A stretch of DNA of 64,000 nt, from positions 613,501-677,500 of the forward strand of contig OU461276.1 of assembly GCA_911810475.1 (NCBI GenBank). The letters run 5' to 3'. The DNA comes from Candidatus Celerinatantimonas neptuna (GTDB lineage Bacteria > Pseudomonadota > Gammaproteobacteria > Enterobacterales > Celerinatantimonadaceae). Positions 25,983-35,923 of this stretch are shown here, piece by piece (within the stretch, counting starts at the first letter, position 1; every line of letters begins with the position of its first letter). The position numbers and the translations under genes are program-made. Under the pieces are notes generated by a model, which saw only the letters and a list, made by a program, of their open reading frames with translations, made no database searches and was not told the origin of the DNA.

Positions 25983-26471
25983 TTTTTTACTCTCTCCAAT
26001 TCAATGAAATTCGGATAAACACGCCCTGAGAGGACTATCAACTTGTATACAATACATCATACTTAAGTGCACACAAAGGCTAGTTTTGGCTAAAAATGAA
26101 CCACTTAGGAATGAATAAATCATTAGATTTGATTTTTTATGCACTTTCCCCGTGATATAAATCAATGAAATAAAATCCAACTACTTTTAATATGTTGCAA
26201 CATCTATGAGAGAATATACATGTAATTACTTGAATAATCGGAATTTTATTTAAATAAAAAATAATAATTCTATCACTTACATCTTTCATTTCTCGAATGT
26301 TTTGTCAGCATCAAACCATGCATTGATAGCTGATGATTTTTTCTAATTACCAGCACTTCTAACATCGGATTAACATGATATAAATTATTTGCCCATCCGG
26401 GTTGATTCAATAAATCATCACATTCTTGTGATCGCCTGATTATATCTGCTATTACTTTTTAGGAGCCTACA
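25983..26471. other. Intergenic region before gabD, 489 bp
   Basis: AT-rich with no gene. CGTGATATAAATCAAT near 26149-26164 weakly resembles a CRP site, and ATCACATTCTTGTGAT near 26416-26431 is a small inverted repeat close to gabD. These may serve carbon or nitrogen control of the gab genes, but neither is convincing alone. Confidence 0.35.
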
Positions 26472-27923
26472 ATGCAATTATCTGATCCTTCTTTACTGCA
26501 TCATCAGTCATACATTGATGGCCAGTGGTGTGACGCATCAACTCAAAAAACTTTTGATGTATATAACCCAGCGACAGCAGAATTACTGGCCAAAGTAGCC
26601 GATTGTGGGCACATTGAGGCAGAACAGGCAATACACGCAGCCAATAAATCGCTTCCTGCCTGGCGAGCCTTAACGTCTAAACAAAGAGCTTCGTATCTTC
26701 GCAAATGGTTTGATCTTATTTTGGCTAACCAACAAGACTTAGCCATGATGATGACCTTAGAACAAGGTAAAGCATTAACAGAAGCCAAAGGTGAAGTGAG
26801 TTATGGAGCATTCTTTGTTGAATGGTTTGCTGAAGAAGGAAAACGCCAATATGGTGAAGTAATTCCTGCAACTAACCCGAATCAGAAGTTAATGACGATT
26901 CGTCAGCCTATTGGGGTTGTCGCTGCGATTACTCCCTGGAACTTCCCTATTGCAATGATCACCAGAAAAGCAGCTCCGGCACTAGCAGCAGGCTGTACGA
27001 TGATCATTAAACCTTCAGAAGAAACACCTCTATGTGCCCTGGCATTGGCTGAGCTGGCACACCGGGCTAATATCCCAGCCGGAGTATTAAATATTGTTAC
27101 CGGTATCGATGCGAAACCTATCGGCAAAGCCCTAACCGAAAGCTCCATTGTCCGAAAGCTCAGTTTTACAGGCTCAACCCCTGTTGGGAAATTACTGATG
27201 AGCCAGTGCGCACAAACAGTAAAACGGACCTCTATGGAACTTGGGGGAAATGCCCCATTTATCGTGTTTGATGATGCCGATCTGGATAAGGCCGTTGAAG
27301 GCGCATTGTCATCAAAATATCGAAACAGTGGCCAAACTTGTGTTTGTGCGAATCGCATTTTAGTTCATTCAGCCGTTTACGATGAATTTGCTAAAAAATT
27401 AACCATTGCAGTAGAAAAAACATTTAAGCTCGGCAATGGCCTTGATAAAGGCGTCACTATGGGTCCTCTCATCAACCAATCTGCTGTCAACAAAGTGAAT
27501 CAATTGGTCGAACAGGCACTCCAGTCAGGAGCAAAAGTTAAATTAGGTGGCACACCAACCGAAGGGCTGTTTTATCCACCAACCGTATTAACTGATGTCA
27601 CCCCTGATATGGACATTTTTAACCACGAAATATTTGGGCCTGTTGCACCGCTTGTCCGTTTTGAAACAGAAGATGAAGCCATTGAATTAGCTAACAGTAC
27701 GCCATTTGGCCTAGCTGCCTATTTTTATGCCAGCGATATGGGAAGGATTTGGCGTGTCAGTGAAGGGTTAGAATATGGGATGGTCGGAATTAACGAAGGC
27801 TTAATTTCGAATGAAGTCGCGCCATTTGGAGGCGTAAAAGAATCAGGTGTTGGGCGTGAAGGTTCACGTCATGGCATTGATGAATATAGTGAAATCAAAT
27901 ATCTGTGTATGGGGGTTAGCTAA
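26472..27923 (+). CDS. gabD: Succinate-semialdehyde dehydrogenase (NADP+)
   Basis: Oxidises succinate semialdehyde to succinate, completing GABA breakdown. The 483-residue aldehyde dehydrogenase has TPWNFPIAMITRK (cofactor), FTGSTPVGK, the general base in MELGGNAPF (E256) and the nucleophile in SGQTCVCANR (C290), with the neighbouring C292 that forms a redox disulfide in E. coli GabD. C-terminal FGGVKESGVGREGS is typical. AGGAG precedes the ATG. It is followed by gabT after 36 bp. Confidence 0.96.
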   Translation: MQLSDPSLLHHQSYIDGQWCDASTQKTFDVYNPATAELLAKVADCGHIEAEQAIHAANKSLPAWRALTSKQRASYLRKWFDLILANQQDLAMMMTLEQGKALTEAKGEVSYGAFFVEWFAEEGKRQYGEVIPATNPNQKLMTIRQPIGVVAAITPWNFPIAMITRKAAPALAAGCTMIIKPSEETPLCALALAELAHRANIPAGVLNIVTGIDAKPIGKALTESSIVRKLSFTGSTPVGKLLMSQCAQTVKRTSMELGGNAPFIVFDDADLDKAVEGALSSKYRNSGQTCVCANRILVHSAVYDEFAKKLTIAVEKTFKLGNGLDKGVTMGPLINQSAVNKVNQLVEQALQSGAKVKLGGTPTEGLFYPPTVLTDVTPDMDIFNHEIFGPVAPLVRFETEDEAIELANSTPFGLAAYFYASDMGRIWRVSEGLEYGMVGINEGLISNEVAPFGGVKESGVGREGSRHGIDEYSEIKYLCMGVS

Positions 27924-27959
27924 CCGGCTAACACCTTACTTTTCGGAGTATTTATAATT

Positions 27960-29237
27960 ATGACTAATCAGGAATTAGCACAACGTAAGCAACAAGCCTT
28001 TGCCCGTGGCCAAGGTAACGCATTCGATATTTTTGTCGACCGTGCAGAAAATGCAGAATATTGGGATAGTGAAGGTAATCGCTATATCGATTTAGGTGCA
28101 GGGATTGCAGTACTCAATACGGGTCACCGCCATCCTAAAGTTATTGCAGCTGTTAAAGAACAGCTAGAACACGTTACTCATACATGTTTAACTGTTACGC
28201 CTTATGCTCCAGCTGTTGAATTAGCTGAAAAGCTCAACAAACTGGCCCCAGGAAACACTCAGAAAAAAACTGTGTTATTTTCTTCAGGTTCAGAAGCAGT
28301 TGAAAATGCGATCAAAATCGCCAGACACTATACAAACCGTAGTGCAGTCATTGCATTTGACGGTGGATTCCACGGCCGGACAGCAATGGCAATGGCCTTA
28401 ACAGGTAAAGTGAATCCATACAAAAAAGGATTCGGTCCTTTCCCCGCTGAAATTTATCACGTTCCTTATCCAAATGCTTATTTGGGCGTAAGCGAACAAG
28501 ATTCACTGAATGCAATCAAAACCCGCTTTAGTGTTGATGTTGAACCTGAACGGGTCGCAGCTATTATCGTTGAACCGGTACAGGGCGAAGGTGGTTTTTA
28601 TCGTGCCCCAGTTAGCTTCTTAAAAGCACTTCGCGAACTTTGCGATGAACACGGCATCATGATGATTGTCGACGAAATTCAAACTGGTTTTGCTCGTACA
28701 GGTAAAACATTTGCATGTGAATATGCGGATATCGAACCTGACCTGATGACCATTGCAAAAGGTCTCGGTGGTGGTTTCCCTATCTCAGGTGTCATCGGTA
28801 AAGCAGAAGTTATGGATTCACCTCAACCTGGTGGATTAGGTGGTACTTATGGTGGTTCACCTATTGCTTGTGCCGCAGCTCTAGCTGTTCTTGATATTAT
28901 CACCGAAGAAAAACTATGTGATAGAGCACTCTCAATTGGCGAACAATTGTCAGGACGACTAACAACATTACAACAAAGCTATCCTAAAAAAATTGGTAAT
29001 GTTCGCAACTTAGGCGCGATGATTGCATTCGAATTGGTAAAAGAAGGTGATGCACAACAACCAGATCCGACTTTAACTAAAGCAATCGTTGCAGCAGCAG
29101 CTAAAAAAGGTCTTATTTTGCTGTCTTGCGGCACTCGTGGGAATGTAATTCGATTACTTCCAGCATTAACTGCCGAACCGGCTATTTTAGATGAGGCCAT
29201 GGACATCCTAGGCTCAGTTTTAAAAGAGCTTTTCTAA
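27960..29237 (+). CDS. gabT: 4-aminobutyrate aminotransferase
   Basis: Transfers the amino group of GABA to 2-oxoglutarate, giving succinate semialdehyde and glutamate. The 425-residue class III PLP enzyme has SSGSEAVENAIK (phosphate clamp), DGGFHGRT, VDEIQTGFARTG with the PLP-ring Asp near 238, and the Schiff-base Lys in TIAKGLGGGFPIS (K267). Length and motifs match GabT/PuuE. It lies between gabD and a permease and ends at a strong hairpin. Confidence 0.95.
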   Translation: MTNQELAQRKQQAFARGQGNAFDIFVDRAENAEYWDSEGNRYIDLGAGIAVLNTGHRHPKVIAAVKEQLEHVTHTCLTVTPYAPAVELAEKLNKLAPGNTQKKTVLFSSGSEAVENAIKIARHYTNRSAVIAFDGGFHGRTAMAMALTGKVNPYKKGFGPFPAEIYHVPYPNAYLGVSEQDSLNAIKTRFSVDVEPERVAAIIVEPVQGEGGFYRAPVSFLKALRELCDEHGIMMIVDEIQTGFARTGKTFACEYADIEPDLMTIAKGLGGGFPISGVIGKAEVMDSPQPGGLGGTYGGSPIACAAALAVLDIITEEKLCDRALSIGEQLSGRLTTLQQSYPKKIGNVRNLGAMIAFELVKEGDAQQPDPTLTKAIVAAAAKKGLILLSCGTRGNVIRLLPALTAEPAILDEAMDILGSVLKELF

Positions 29238-29240
29238 TCC

Positions 29241-29279
29241 TATAGTTTAATGGTCGGCTTTGCCGACCATTAAACTATA
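29241..29279 (+). terminator. Perfect 18-bp hairpin after gabT
   Basis: TATAGTTTAATGGTCGGC and GCCGACCATTAAACTATA are perfect complements around a TTT loop, four bases after the gabT stop. There is no T-run, but the stem is very stable. It separates gabDT from the permease gene, which lies about 330 bp downstream. Confidence 0.75.
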
Positions 29280-29569
29280 TAGGCCTTAGATAAATTTAGG
29301 GCTGTTTATCTTTGGTAATGAATTGACAATTGTTTGCTTTCTATCCAGGTCAATTGACTATGTCTCTTTATAGTCACTCATTTGCACCAAAATGAGACAA
29401 AAGGAAATGGATAATAATTCGTAAAGCTCACTAAAGTACAATTCGGTCACCAAATATCAACATACCCTAAACGGTAGCAATAAGGTGCATAGATGTCATA
29501 ACCCCATGAATAAATGGGGAAATATTAATTAAAAACACAACTTCGTTAATCAACACCAGGATATCAATT

Positions 29570-30919
29570 ATGGAGAATTCTACATCGTTTAAGAGAGTCC
29601 TATCGCTCCCGCATCTTATTTTATTTGGGCTAGCCTATATGGCTCCGATGATCGTTTTCGGTATTTATGGACTAATTGCTCAAACAACGGATGGCATGAG
29701 TACTAGTGCCTATGCTTTAGCTTTAATTGCCATGCTATTTACTGCATTAAGTTACGGCAAAATGGTAAAAGCCTTTCCAGTTTCCGGGTCAGCTTACACT
29801 TATACCCGTAAATCACTTAATGACCACATTGGTTTTATGGTCGGATGGGGAACACTGCTTGATTATCTGTTTATTCCAATGGCTATCTGGCTTATTGGTA
29901 GTGCATATTTAAATGCAGCTTTCCCAGCTGTGCCCGTCTGGGGATGGGTATTAGCATTTATTGTCATTACAACGGCATTAAACATTCTTGGCGTCAAATC
30001 CAGTATGAACGTCAACATGATGCTGATGGCTTTCCAACTCATTGTCGTCGCACTATTTATTATTCTGGCCATCCGTAATATTGAAAGCGGACACGGCAGT
30101 GCAACTCTATTTTCGTTAGACCCACTAATCCATCATTATGGCCATACAGCTTCGGCTATTTTATCCGGTGCGGCAATTGCTTGTTATTCTTTCCTTGGTT
30201 TTGATGCCATTACAACAATGACTGAAGAAACAAAGAATCCAACCAAAACAATTCCTCTTGCGATCATCCTGGTCACTTGTATTGGAGGTGGGATTTTCAT
30301 TTTGGCATCATATGTCACCACTTTGGTTCATCCATCACTTGCCTTTAAAAACGTCGACTCTGCGGCATTTGAAATTGCCAAAGATATTGGTGGCGCATTA
30401 TTTAGTTCCATTTTCTTAGCTGGTATGATCATCGCCCAGTTCTGTTCTGGTATTTCAGCCCAAGCCAGTGCTTCGCGACTACTTTATGCAATGGGAAGGG
30501 ATGGTGTTTTACCAGAAAAGGTCTTTGGTCAGTTACACCCTCGTTTTAAAACACCAGTTACAAACATCATTATTGTTGCAATTATCGGTTTATTGGCATT
30601 GACGATGAATGTTTCAACATCAACATCATTCATTAACTTCGGCGCTTTCATTGCCTTTACACTGGTAAACGTATCTGTAATTTTCCATTACTTTATCCGT
30701 GGGAAAAAACGCAGTCTGGGTGGGTTTATCAATTATCTGATTTTCCCTCTGGCTGGTGCAGTTTTTGACTTTTGGTTGTTAATCAGCCTGGATCACGATG
30801 CAATAGAGCTGGGTATCATTTGGGCCATTATCGGAATCACTTATCTCGCATTCATCACCCGTGGATTCCAGAAAACCCCACCAGAATTAATTGATGAATC
30901 AGCAGAAGCAAATGCTTAA
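29570..30919 (+). CDS. PuuP-like APC-family amine/amino acid permease
   Basis: Proton-coupled importer with 12 predicted helices, 449 residues. It aligns by eye along its length with E. coli PuuP (putrescine importer): FGLAYMAPMIVFGIYGLIAQ, FPVSGSAYTYTRKS, GFMVGWGTLLDYLF, SFLGFDAITTMTEETKNP and SASRLLYAMGRDGVLPE. Position after gabDT points to GABA or putrescine as substrate; PuuP homology favours putrescine, which is degraded to GABA. No other puu genes are visible. It has its own leader of about 290 bp after the gabT terminator. Confidence 0.85.
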   Translation: MENSTSFKRVLSLPHLILFGLAYMAPMIVFGIYGLIAQTTDGMSTSAYALALIAMLFTALSYGKMVKAFPVSGSAYTYTRKSLNDHIGFMVGWGTLLDYLFIPMAIWLIGSAYLNAAFPAVPVWGWVLAFIVITTALNILGVKSSMNVNMMLMAFQLIVVALFIILAIRNIESGHGSATLFSLDPLIHHYGHTASAILSGAAIACYSFLGFDAITTMTEETKNPTKTIPLAIILVTCIGGGIFILASYVTTLVHPSLAFKNVDSAAFEIAKDIGGALFSSIFLAGMIIAQFCSGISAQASASRLLYAMGRDGVLPEKVFGQLHPRFKTPVTNIIIVAIIGLLALTMNVSTSTSFINFGAFIAFTLVNVSVIFHYFIRGKKRSLGGFINYLIFPLAGAVFDFWLLISLDHDAIELGIIWAIIGITYLAFITRGFQKTPPELIDESAEANA

Positions 30920-30951
30920 AGAACGTTCAAAATAGCAAGTTAAATAACAAC

Positions 30952-30974
30952 AAAAGGGCCAAAAAGGCCCTTTT
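30952..30974. terminator. Bidirectional intrinsic terminator
   Basis: AAAAGGGCC and GGCCCTTTT form a 9-bp stem with an A5 loop in the 74-bp gap between the converging permease and ABC ATPase genes. T-runs are present on both strands. Confidence 0.85.
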
Positions 30975-30993
30975 CATTATCTAAAAACCTATA

Positions 30994-31776
30994 TCACATT
31001 TTACCATTACAGACTCGTAACGGATGAACACTTCGAGTACCATCAGAACCAACCAAAACCTCACACTGCATTCCATAACTTAATACTATCTGATCAGCCG
31101 TCAAAACATCTGATGTATTCCCTATAACTTTTAATCTGCCATCTTCAAGTAACATGGTCTGATCAGCAAAACGATGCGCTAAATTTAAATCATGAAGCAC
31201 CATTACCGTACAAATTTGATGTTTTTGGGTATATTCTCTGACCGTTTGCAACAATTGAAACTGATTTGATAAATCTAACGCTGAGGTTGGCTCATCTAAA
31301 AGTAATAATTTTGGATTCCGAATCAAGGCCAGTGCCAAGGCGACCATCTGCCTCTGCCCCCCAGACATTTGCTCAGGGAAACGATCACTTAACCCTTCCA
31401 AACCTAATTCTGACAGCATACGCTGTGCTTTAGATAAACTATCAACTGACGCCTTAAGACCTATGTTATAGCTGTTTTGTGCTAATAAAAGTAATTCAAA
31501 TACGGTTAAACGAACATTTTGAGATGAAAAATCCTGAGCAACATATCCAATCAATCGACTTCGTTCACTAAATGGAAGTTGCACGAATGAATCCCCATCT
31601 AAGCTAACCTCTCCTGAAGCTTTCATCAGGCCTGCCAACCCTTTAACTAAGGTTGATTTACCCGCTCCATTTCGCCCCAATAAAGCAAGCTGAGTCCCAT
31701 TGCTCACTTGGAAACTTGTGGGATGTAAAATTAATTGACGACGAATCGAGACTGACAATTGGTCTACTTTTAGCAT
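30994..31776 (-). CDS. Iron/cobalamin-type ABC importer, ATPase subunit
   Basis: Drives uptake across the inner membrane. The 260-residue ATPase has Walker A GRNGAGKST at 34-42, signature MSGGQRQ at 137-143, Walker B LLLLDEPTSALD at 157-168 and a switch His in VLHDLNLAHRF. It belongs to the FecE/FepC/BtuD type. The start overlaps the permease stop by one base. Third gene of a binding protein-permease-ATPase operon. The substrate (ferric siderophore, haem or cobalamin) is not decided by sequence; a Fur-like site upstream favours iron. Confidence 0.9.
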   Translation of the reverse strand: MLKVDQLSVSIRRQLILHPTSFQVSNGTQLALLGRNGAGKSTLVKGLAGLMKASGEVSLDGDSFVQLPFSERSRLIGYVAQDFSSQNVRLTVFELLLLAQNSYNIGLKASVDSLSKAQRMLSELGLEGLSDRFPEQMSGGQRQMVALALALIRNPKLLLLDEPTSALDLSNQFQLLQTVREYTQKHQICTVMVLHDLNLAHRFADQTMLLEDGRLKVIGNTSDVLTADQIVLSYGMQCEVLVGSDGTRSVHPLRVCNGKM

Positions 31777-32846
31777 TATCTTCTCCTGGCACTACGCCCA
31801 AATATCAGCCATAAGAAAAATGGGACTCCCAACAATGACGTAATCATCCCAATTGGCAGAATAACCCCCGGGATAAGCATCTTGCTGATAATCGAAGCAA
31901 CCGTCATTAGCAAAGCACCTATAATCATGGTCATTATTTGCGTAAAACGCTGATCTTCGCCCACCAGCATACGAGCAACATGAGGCCCGACCAGACCGAC
32001 AAATCCCACAACCCCTATCGTTGCAGTAATCGCACTAGCTAATAATGCAGAAAAAATCAATAGCATCATTCTCATACGGGCAACCGGAATGCCAAGCACC
32101 TGGGCTTGTTCACCGAACCCCCGTAATGCCGACACTTGCCAGGAAAGCAGTAATAATACAGGAACAATCACAATGATAATCCCAGCGTTAATCCCAACTT
32201 GAGTCCAGTTGCTTTTCTGCAAAGATCCCATCATCCAGAATACCAATGATTGCAGCTGATCAACATTTGCTAAATATTGTGCAAGTCCGAGTAGTGCTGA
32301 AAAAATAAAGTGAACAGCAATCCCTAACATAACGATCATCTCAACAGACAATCCCCGTCTGGCAGCAAACAATCCAATAAACAGCACGGTTGCTAATGCA
32401 AATATAAACGCATTAGCTGTCACTAAATAGCTAACGGGTAACCACTGAATTAAAGCTGTCTGAAAAACAATCACCAATGCAGCGCCAAACCCAGCTGCCG
32501 CTGATATACCCAATGTAAATGGTTCAGCCAGAGGATTATCCAATACAGTCTGCATGAGTGAACCAGCCAGACTCAAGCCTATTCCAGCCAACACAGCGGT
32601 CAGCGTCACAGGCATACGAAGATCCCACATCACAACATCTACCATCGCAGAGCTCTGATCAGGATGAAGCAAACCATGTAAAGCAACCCGCCAGGGGAGT
32701 GTTCCTGAACCACAAATCAGATCGGTAATCACTGCAACAACCGTTAAAATAAAAAAGCCAATCACCCAATAGAGTTTTCGGCGGACATCCCGGCTATAAA
32801 CAGTGACGCCGGATACATGACCCGGCGCTTGTAGTAAATCAGTCAA
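31776..32846 (-). CDS. FecCD-family ABC importer permease
   Basis: Membrane subunit with about ten helices, 356 residues. DLRMPVTLTAVLAGIGLSLAG and QTVLDNPLAEPFTLGIS are the FecCD/BtuC signature, and GVVGFVGLVGPHVARMLVG is the ATPase-contact loop. It starts with TTG: no ATG fits near, and AAGGAA lies seven bases upstream. Two bases separate it from the binding-protein stop. One permease gene is present, so a homodimer as in BtuC is expected. Confidence 0.9.
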   Translation of the reverse strand: MTDLLQAPGHVSGVTVYSRDVRRKLYWVIGFFILTVVAVITDLICGSGTLPWRVALHGLLHPDQSSAMVDVVMWDLRMPVTLTAVLAGIGLSLAGSLMQTVLDNPLAEPFTLGISAAAGFGAALVIVFQTALIQWLPVSYLVTANAFIFALATVLFIGLFAARRGLSVEMIVMLGIAVHFIFSALLGLAQYLANVDQLQSLVFWMMGSLQKSNWTQVGINAGIIIVIVPVLLLLSWQVSALRGFGEQAQVLGIPVARMRMMLLIFSALLASAITATIGVVGFVGLVGPHVARMLVGEDQRFTQIMTMIIGALLMTVASIISKMLIPGVILPIGMITSLLGVPFFLWLIFGRSARRR

Positions 32847-32848
32847 AC

Positions 32849-33991
32849 TTATTCCTTCGCATGAGCAAACAATGTGATATTACCTGTGTGAATCCCGGTA
32901 AATTGACGCAGGATCTGCTGATACGTCGCCGTTGGATGAAGCGACTTGAATTGATCCGGATAAAAATCTTTAGCCAAATCCTCAACAGCCACAATATTAT
33001 ATGGATGATTATAAAATTGATGATATAGACCATATATATGATGATCACGGTAAGCTTTTAGTTCTTTAAACCCAGGTCTGGCCAATAAACGGGCAAATGA
33101 ACGATTAATCTCTGAAGTTGAAGCATCATAACCAAATGGTAACGCAATCGATTTGCTACGACCTTTCCACTGTGAACCGGTCATCACATAAACATCAGGC
33201 TGCATCTCAAGCACTTTTTCCATCGCAATCACTCCAGTTGGACCTTTCAACAAGCGAGAGCCCAAATTGTCACCACCTGCGGCTTCGACCAGATTTGCCC
33301 AACCAAAATGATTATGAGTAAAACAGCAATCATGAGGCCCTTTAACACCCGCATGGGCTTCAATAAACACTGTCGGGCGTTTATACCCTTCATTCAATCC
33401 TCTTTGGATACCTGAACGAACACGCTTTAAATGTTTTTCATAAAAGTTGAAATACGCTTGTCCCCGGCTTTCCTGATTAAAGATTTTTCCAAGTAACTCA
33501 ACACTTCTGGGAGCATCCTTAATTGAATGCTCTGATGTATCAACAAAGACCACTGGAATATCCAGCTTAGCGAGCATTTTGATCACACCACCTTGCTCTA
33601 ACGCCGGCTTAGCCCGTAACTCAGCAATCAACAAATTAGGCTGCTTAGTCATAACCTCTTCAAGATTAAGCTGGCCACTGTCCCCAAACTTCATATCAAG
33701 AATATGGCTTGCCTGGGGCCATTGCTTAATCAGCTGCTTCCAGAGGCCCTGATCATTTCGTTCAATATTATTATTCCAGGCCACAATCCGTTTAAATGGA
33801 TTTTCACGATCCAATAAGGCTAACATCAGTACATCACGACCATCTTGTAAAACAATATGCTTCGGTTCCGATTGAATAGTAACTTTACGGCCAGCCATAT
33901 CAGTTATAGTTAAAGGGTATTGTGTTGCCTGAACCATCCATGAAAAAACACAACAAAATAACAGCAGCGAAATACGAACGAAAGAACGCAT
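32849..33991 (-). CDS. Periplasmic iron/cobalamin-type binding protein
   Basis: Captures the ligand in the periplasm for the permease pair. The 380-residue protein has a signal peptide ending VQATQ near 23, then YPLTITDMAGRKVTIQSEPK, the usual opening of TroA-like/FecB binding proteins. DIPVVFVDTSEHSIKD and GDNLGSRLLKGPTGVIAMEK lie at the lobe interfaces. HDCCFTHNHFGWANLVEAAG is an unusual Cys- and His-bearing segment where relatives contact the ligand. First gene of the operon, behind a Fur-like site. No TonB receptor is nearby. Confidence 0.88.
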   Translation of the reverse strand: MRSFVRISLLLFCCVFSWMVQATQYPLTITDMAGRKVTIQSEPKHIVLQDGRDVLMLALLDRENPFKRIVAWNNNIERNDQGLWKQLIKQWPQASHILDMKFGDSGQLNLEEVMTKQPNLLIAELRAKPALEQGGVIKMLAKLDIPVVFVDTSEHSIKDAPRSVELLGKIFNQESRGQAYFNFYEKHLKRVRSGIQRGLNEGYKRPTVFIEAHAGVKGPHDCCFTHNHFGWANLVEAAGGDNLGSRLLKGPTGVIAMEKVLEMQPDVYVMTGSQWKGRSKSIALPFGYDASTSEINRSFARLLARPGFKELKAYRDHHIYGLYHQFYNHPYNIVAVEDLAKDFYPDQFKSLHPTATYQQILRQFTGIHTGNITLFAHAKE

Positions 33992-34122
33992 TAAAACCTC
34001 TATTTATGAATAAATAACGGATTATATCGACGGTCATATAGCTGATAATTCAAAGCAATAACCGTTTATACAACGAAAAAACAAACCAGAAATTAACAAT
34101 TGGTAAGCACGAAATAGCTAAT

Positions 34123-34141
34123 ATAAATGAAAATTATTATC
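34123..34141 (-). promoter_or_regulatory. Fur-box-like site before the ABC operon
   Basis: On the minus strand GATAATAATTTTCATTTAT matches the 19-base Fur box GATAATGATAATCATTATC at about 13 positions. It lies 132 bp upstream of the binding-protein start. The rest of 33992-34402 is AT-rich with no gene. Confidence 0.45.
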
Positions 34142-34402
34142 GTTCAAGATTTTTTTAAAAATCTTTTATTTCACAAGAAATGACGATGTCAGGAGCTATT
34201 ATCTTTGAAGGTATTTTTTCAGAAGTCATCTGCTGATTTGAGCATGATGACTTCAATGCCATATGGCCAACATGAATCCAGAACTAATCTGAATAAATAG
34301 AAAATAATCTTAAGATTAACCACGTCAGAATGAATATCAGTTCCAAAAGCAGTCAATTACAAGATATGAGCAGCCAGACCGTTAAAAGCTGCCCCATATA
34401 AC

Positions 34403-35320
34403 TTAACGACGATGCAGCAAATCCCAGAATAATTCTCTTGGTTTATGAGGTTGAGCCGTTTTTTTACATACGGCTGCAACACCTAATGTATAAAACCGTG
34501 TTTCAGGCATCAACGGCGTTATTTCTCCTTTTTCAACATATTCTTTTGCATATGGTCCTGGTAAAAAACCAATATAATGCCCAGACAAAATTAAGCTGAG
34601 CCGGACATCATAAAAGTAGGCAATTGCCGCCAGATTAAGACCAATAAGCTGCTGATTGACTTCTTGATGAGGTTTTAGGCCTGCATGCGCAGCGGCCGCC
34701 TGATTGATATCTTCGTCCGTCAGCGATTCGGGGAGGCGTTTGGCTAATTCATGTTCTGTCGAGCAATAAAGGTAGCAACTATCATGATAAAGCTGTAGGT
34801 AATTTAATCCTTCTAATTCACGATGATATGGAATAAACCCAATATCTGCCTCATCATTCAGAATTCTCCGCTCAATATCTGCCATTGAACCGACGTTTGT
34901 ATTCAACTGTACTTGAGGAGCCTGGGCACGATAATTCTTCACAACCTCTGAAAAACCAGATCGCGGATCCAGACAAATATGATCTGACAAAAGTAAGCGA
35001 AGTTGGCCTGTCAGACTACTATTTAGATTATTTACGGTATTACGAAAATCTTCCAGAGAATCAAGAAGCTGTTGTGTCATCTGATAGACAACAGCCCCTT
35101 CACCTGTCAAAGAAAATCCGGCGCGCCCACGTCGACAAAGGGTTAAATTTAACCTCGATTCTAAATTAGATATATGTAAGCTAATCGTTGAGCGGCCAAT
35201 ATTTAGTTCTGTTTCTGCCGCAGAAAAACCACCGCACTCAACTACCGTTTTAAAAACCCGGAGCTGCTTTAATTCGTAGTCACTTACCTGACCGAGAGAA
35301 TAGTTGATTGATTTAGCCAC
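34403..35320 (-). CDS. LysR-family transcriptional regulator
   Basis: Regulator of 305 residues, read divergently from the TRAP genes and probably their activator. The N-terminal winged helix is at about 16-75 (LRVFKTVVECGGFSAAETEL, GRSTISLHISNLESRLNLTL, GFSLTGEGAVVY), and the effector domain is at about 105-295 (GQLRLLLSD, ADIGFIPYH, GHYIGFLPGPYAKEY). It starts at GTG 35320 with GGAG about 12 bases upstream; no ATG is better. The ligand is presumably the TRAP substrate or a metabolite of it. Confidence 0.88.
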   Translation of the reverse strand: MAKSINYSLGQVSDYELKQLRVFKTVVECGGFSAAETELNIGRSTISLHISNLESRLNLTLCRRGRAGFSLTGEGAVVYQMTQQLLDSLEDFRNTVNNLNSSLTGQLRLLLSDHICLDPRSGFSEVVKNYRAQAPQVQLNTNVGSMADIERRILNDEADIGFIPYHRELEGLNYLQLYHDSCYLYCSTEHELAKRLPESLTDEDINQAAAAHAGLKPHQEVNQQLIGLNLAAIAYFYDVRLSLILSGHYIGFLPGPYAKEYVEKGEITPLMPETRFYTLGVAAVCKKTAQPHKPRELFWDLLHRR

Positions 35321-35574
35321 GTTATAATCAAACTCCGATTTTTTATGGATGGCAAAAAGAAAATTTTTTATCGAAACACATGCTCAAACCTGAACATACA
35401 CACTCATGATTGCACTAAAACGGAACAGCCTGCGATTAATCAGCAATAAATATACCTCTTAGATCACATTCGCATAATAATCTGACAATATTAAATAAAA
35501 GAACAAGATAGAAAAAAGCCATTAAGAAACTTAGTAAAACATCTATTTAGTAAATAGTAGACATAACTTCCAGA

Positions 35575-35594
35575 ATTGGTGCAGTCTCACCAAT
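35575..35594. promoter_or_regulatory. Inverted repeat in the LysR/TRAP intergenic region
   Basis: ATTGGTG-CAGTCT-CACCAAT is a perfect 7-bp palindrome with a 6-bp spacer and includes T-N11-A spacings typical of LysR sites. It lies about midway in the 603-bp divergent region 35321-35923, which holds no gene. A GGAGGTGA ribosome site ends the region before dctP. Confidence 0.5.
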
Positions 35595-35923
35595 CTAGAG
35601 CATCATGTAAAATATATCTTATCTAACTATAATCATTAAAATTCAATGAGTTAATCGACAACAAAGTTTGATAACCATCAAACTTTGGATATGACTATAA
35701 CGATTTATTAATTAGAAATCATCTGGAACGATGGATAAATGGCCCGAAGGCGATACTGAGTTTGTTTATCTTTGATAACTAAATCCAACTCAATTATACA
35801 CCTTCAGAGTGACTGATTAAGATAATTTTTTACTTCAGGAGAACCATCTCTAAAGATAAACAAGCTCTGAAAAGACATATGATTTTTAGGATAAAAATCT
35901 AATACACCAGGAGGTGACAATCT

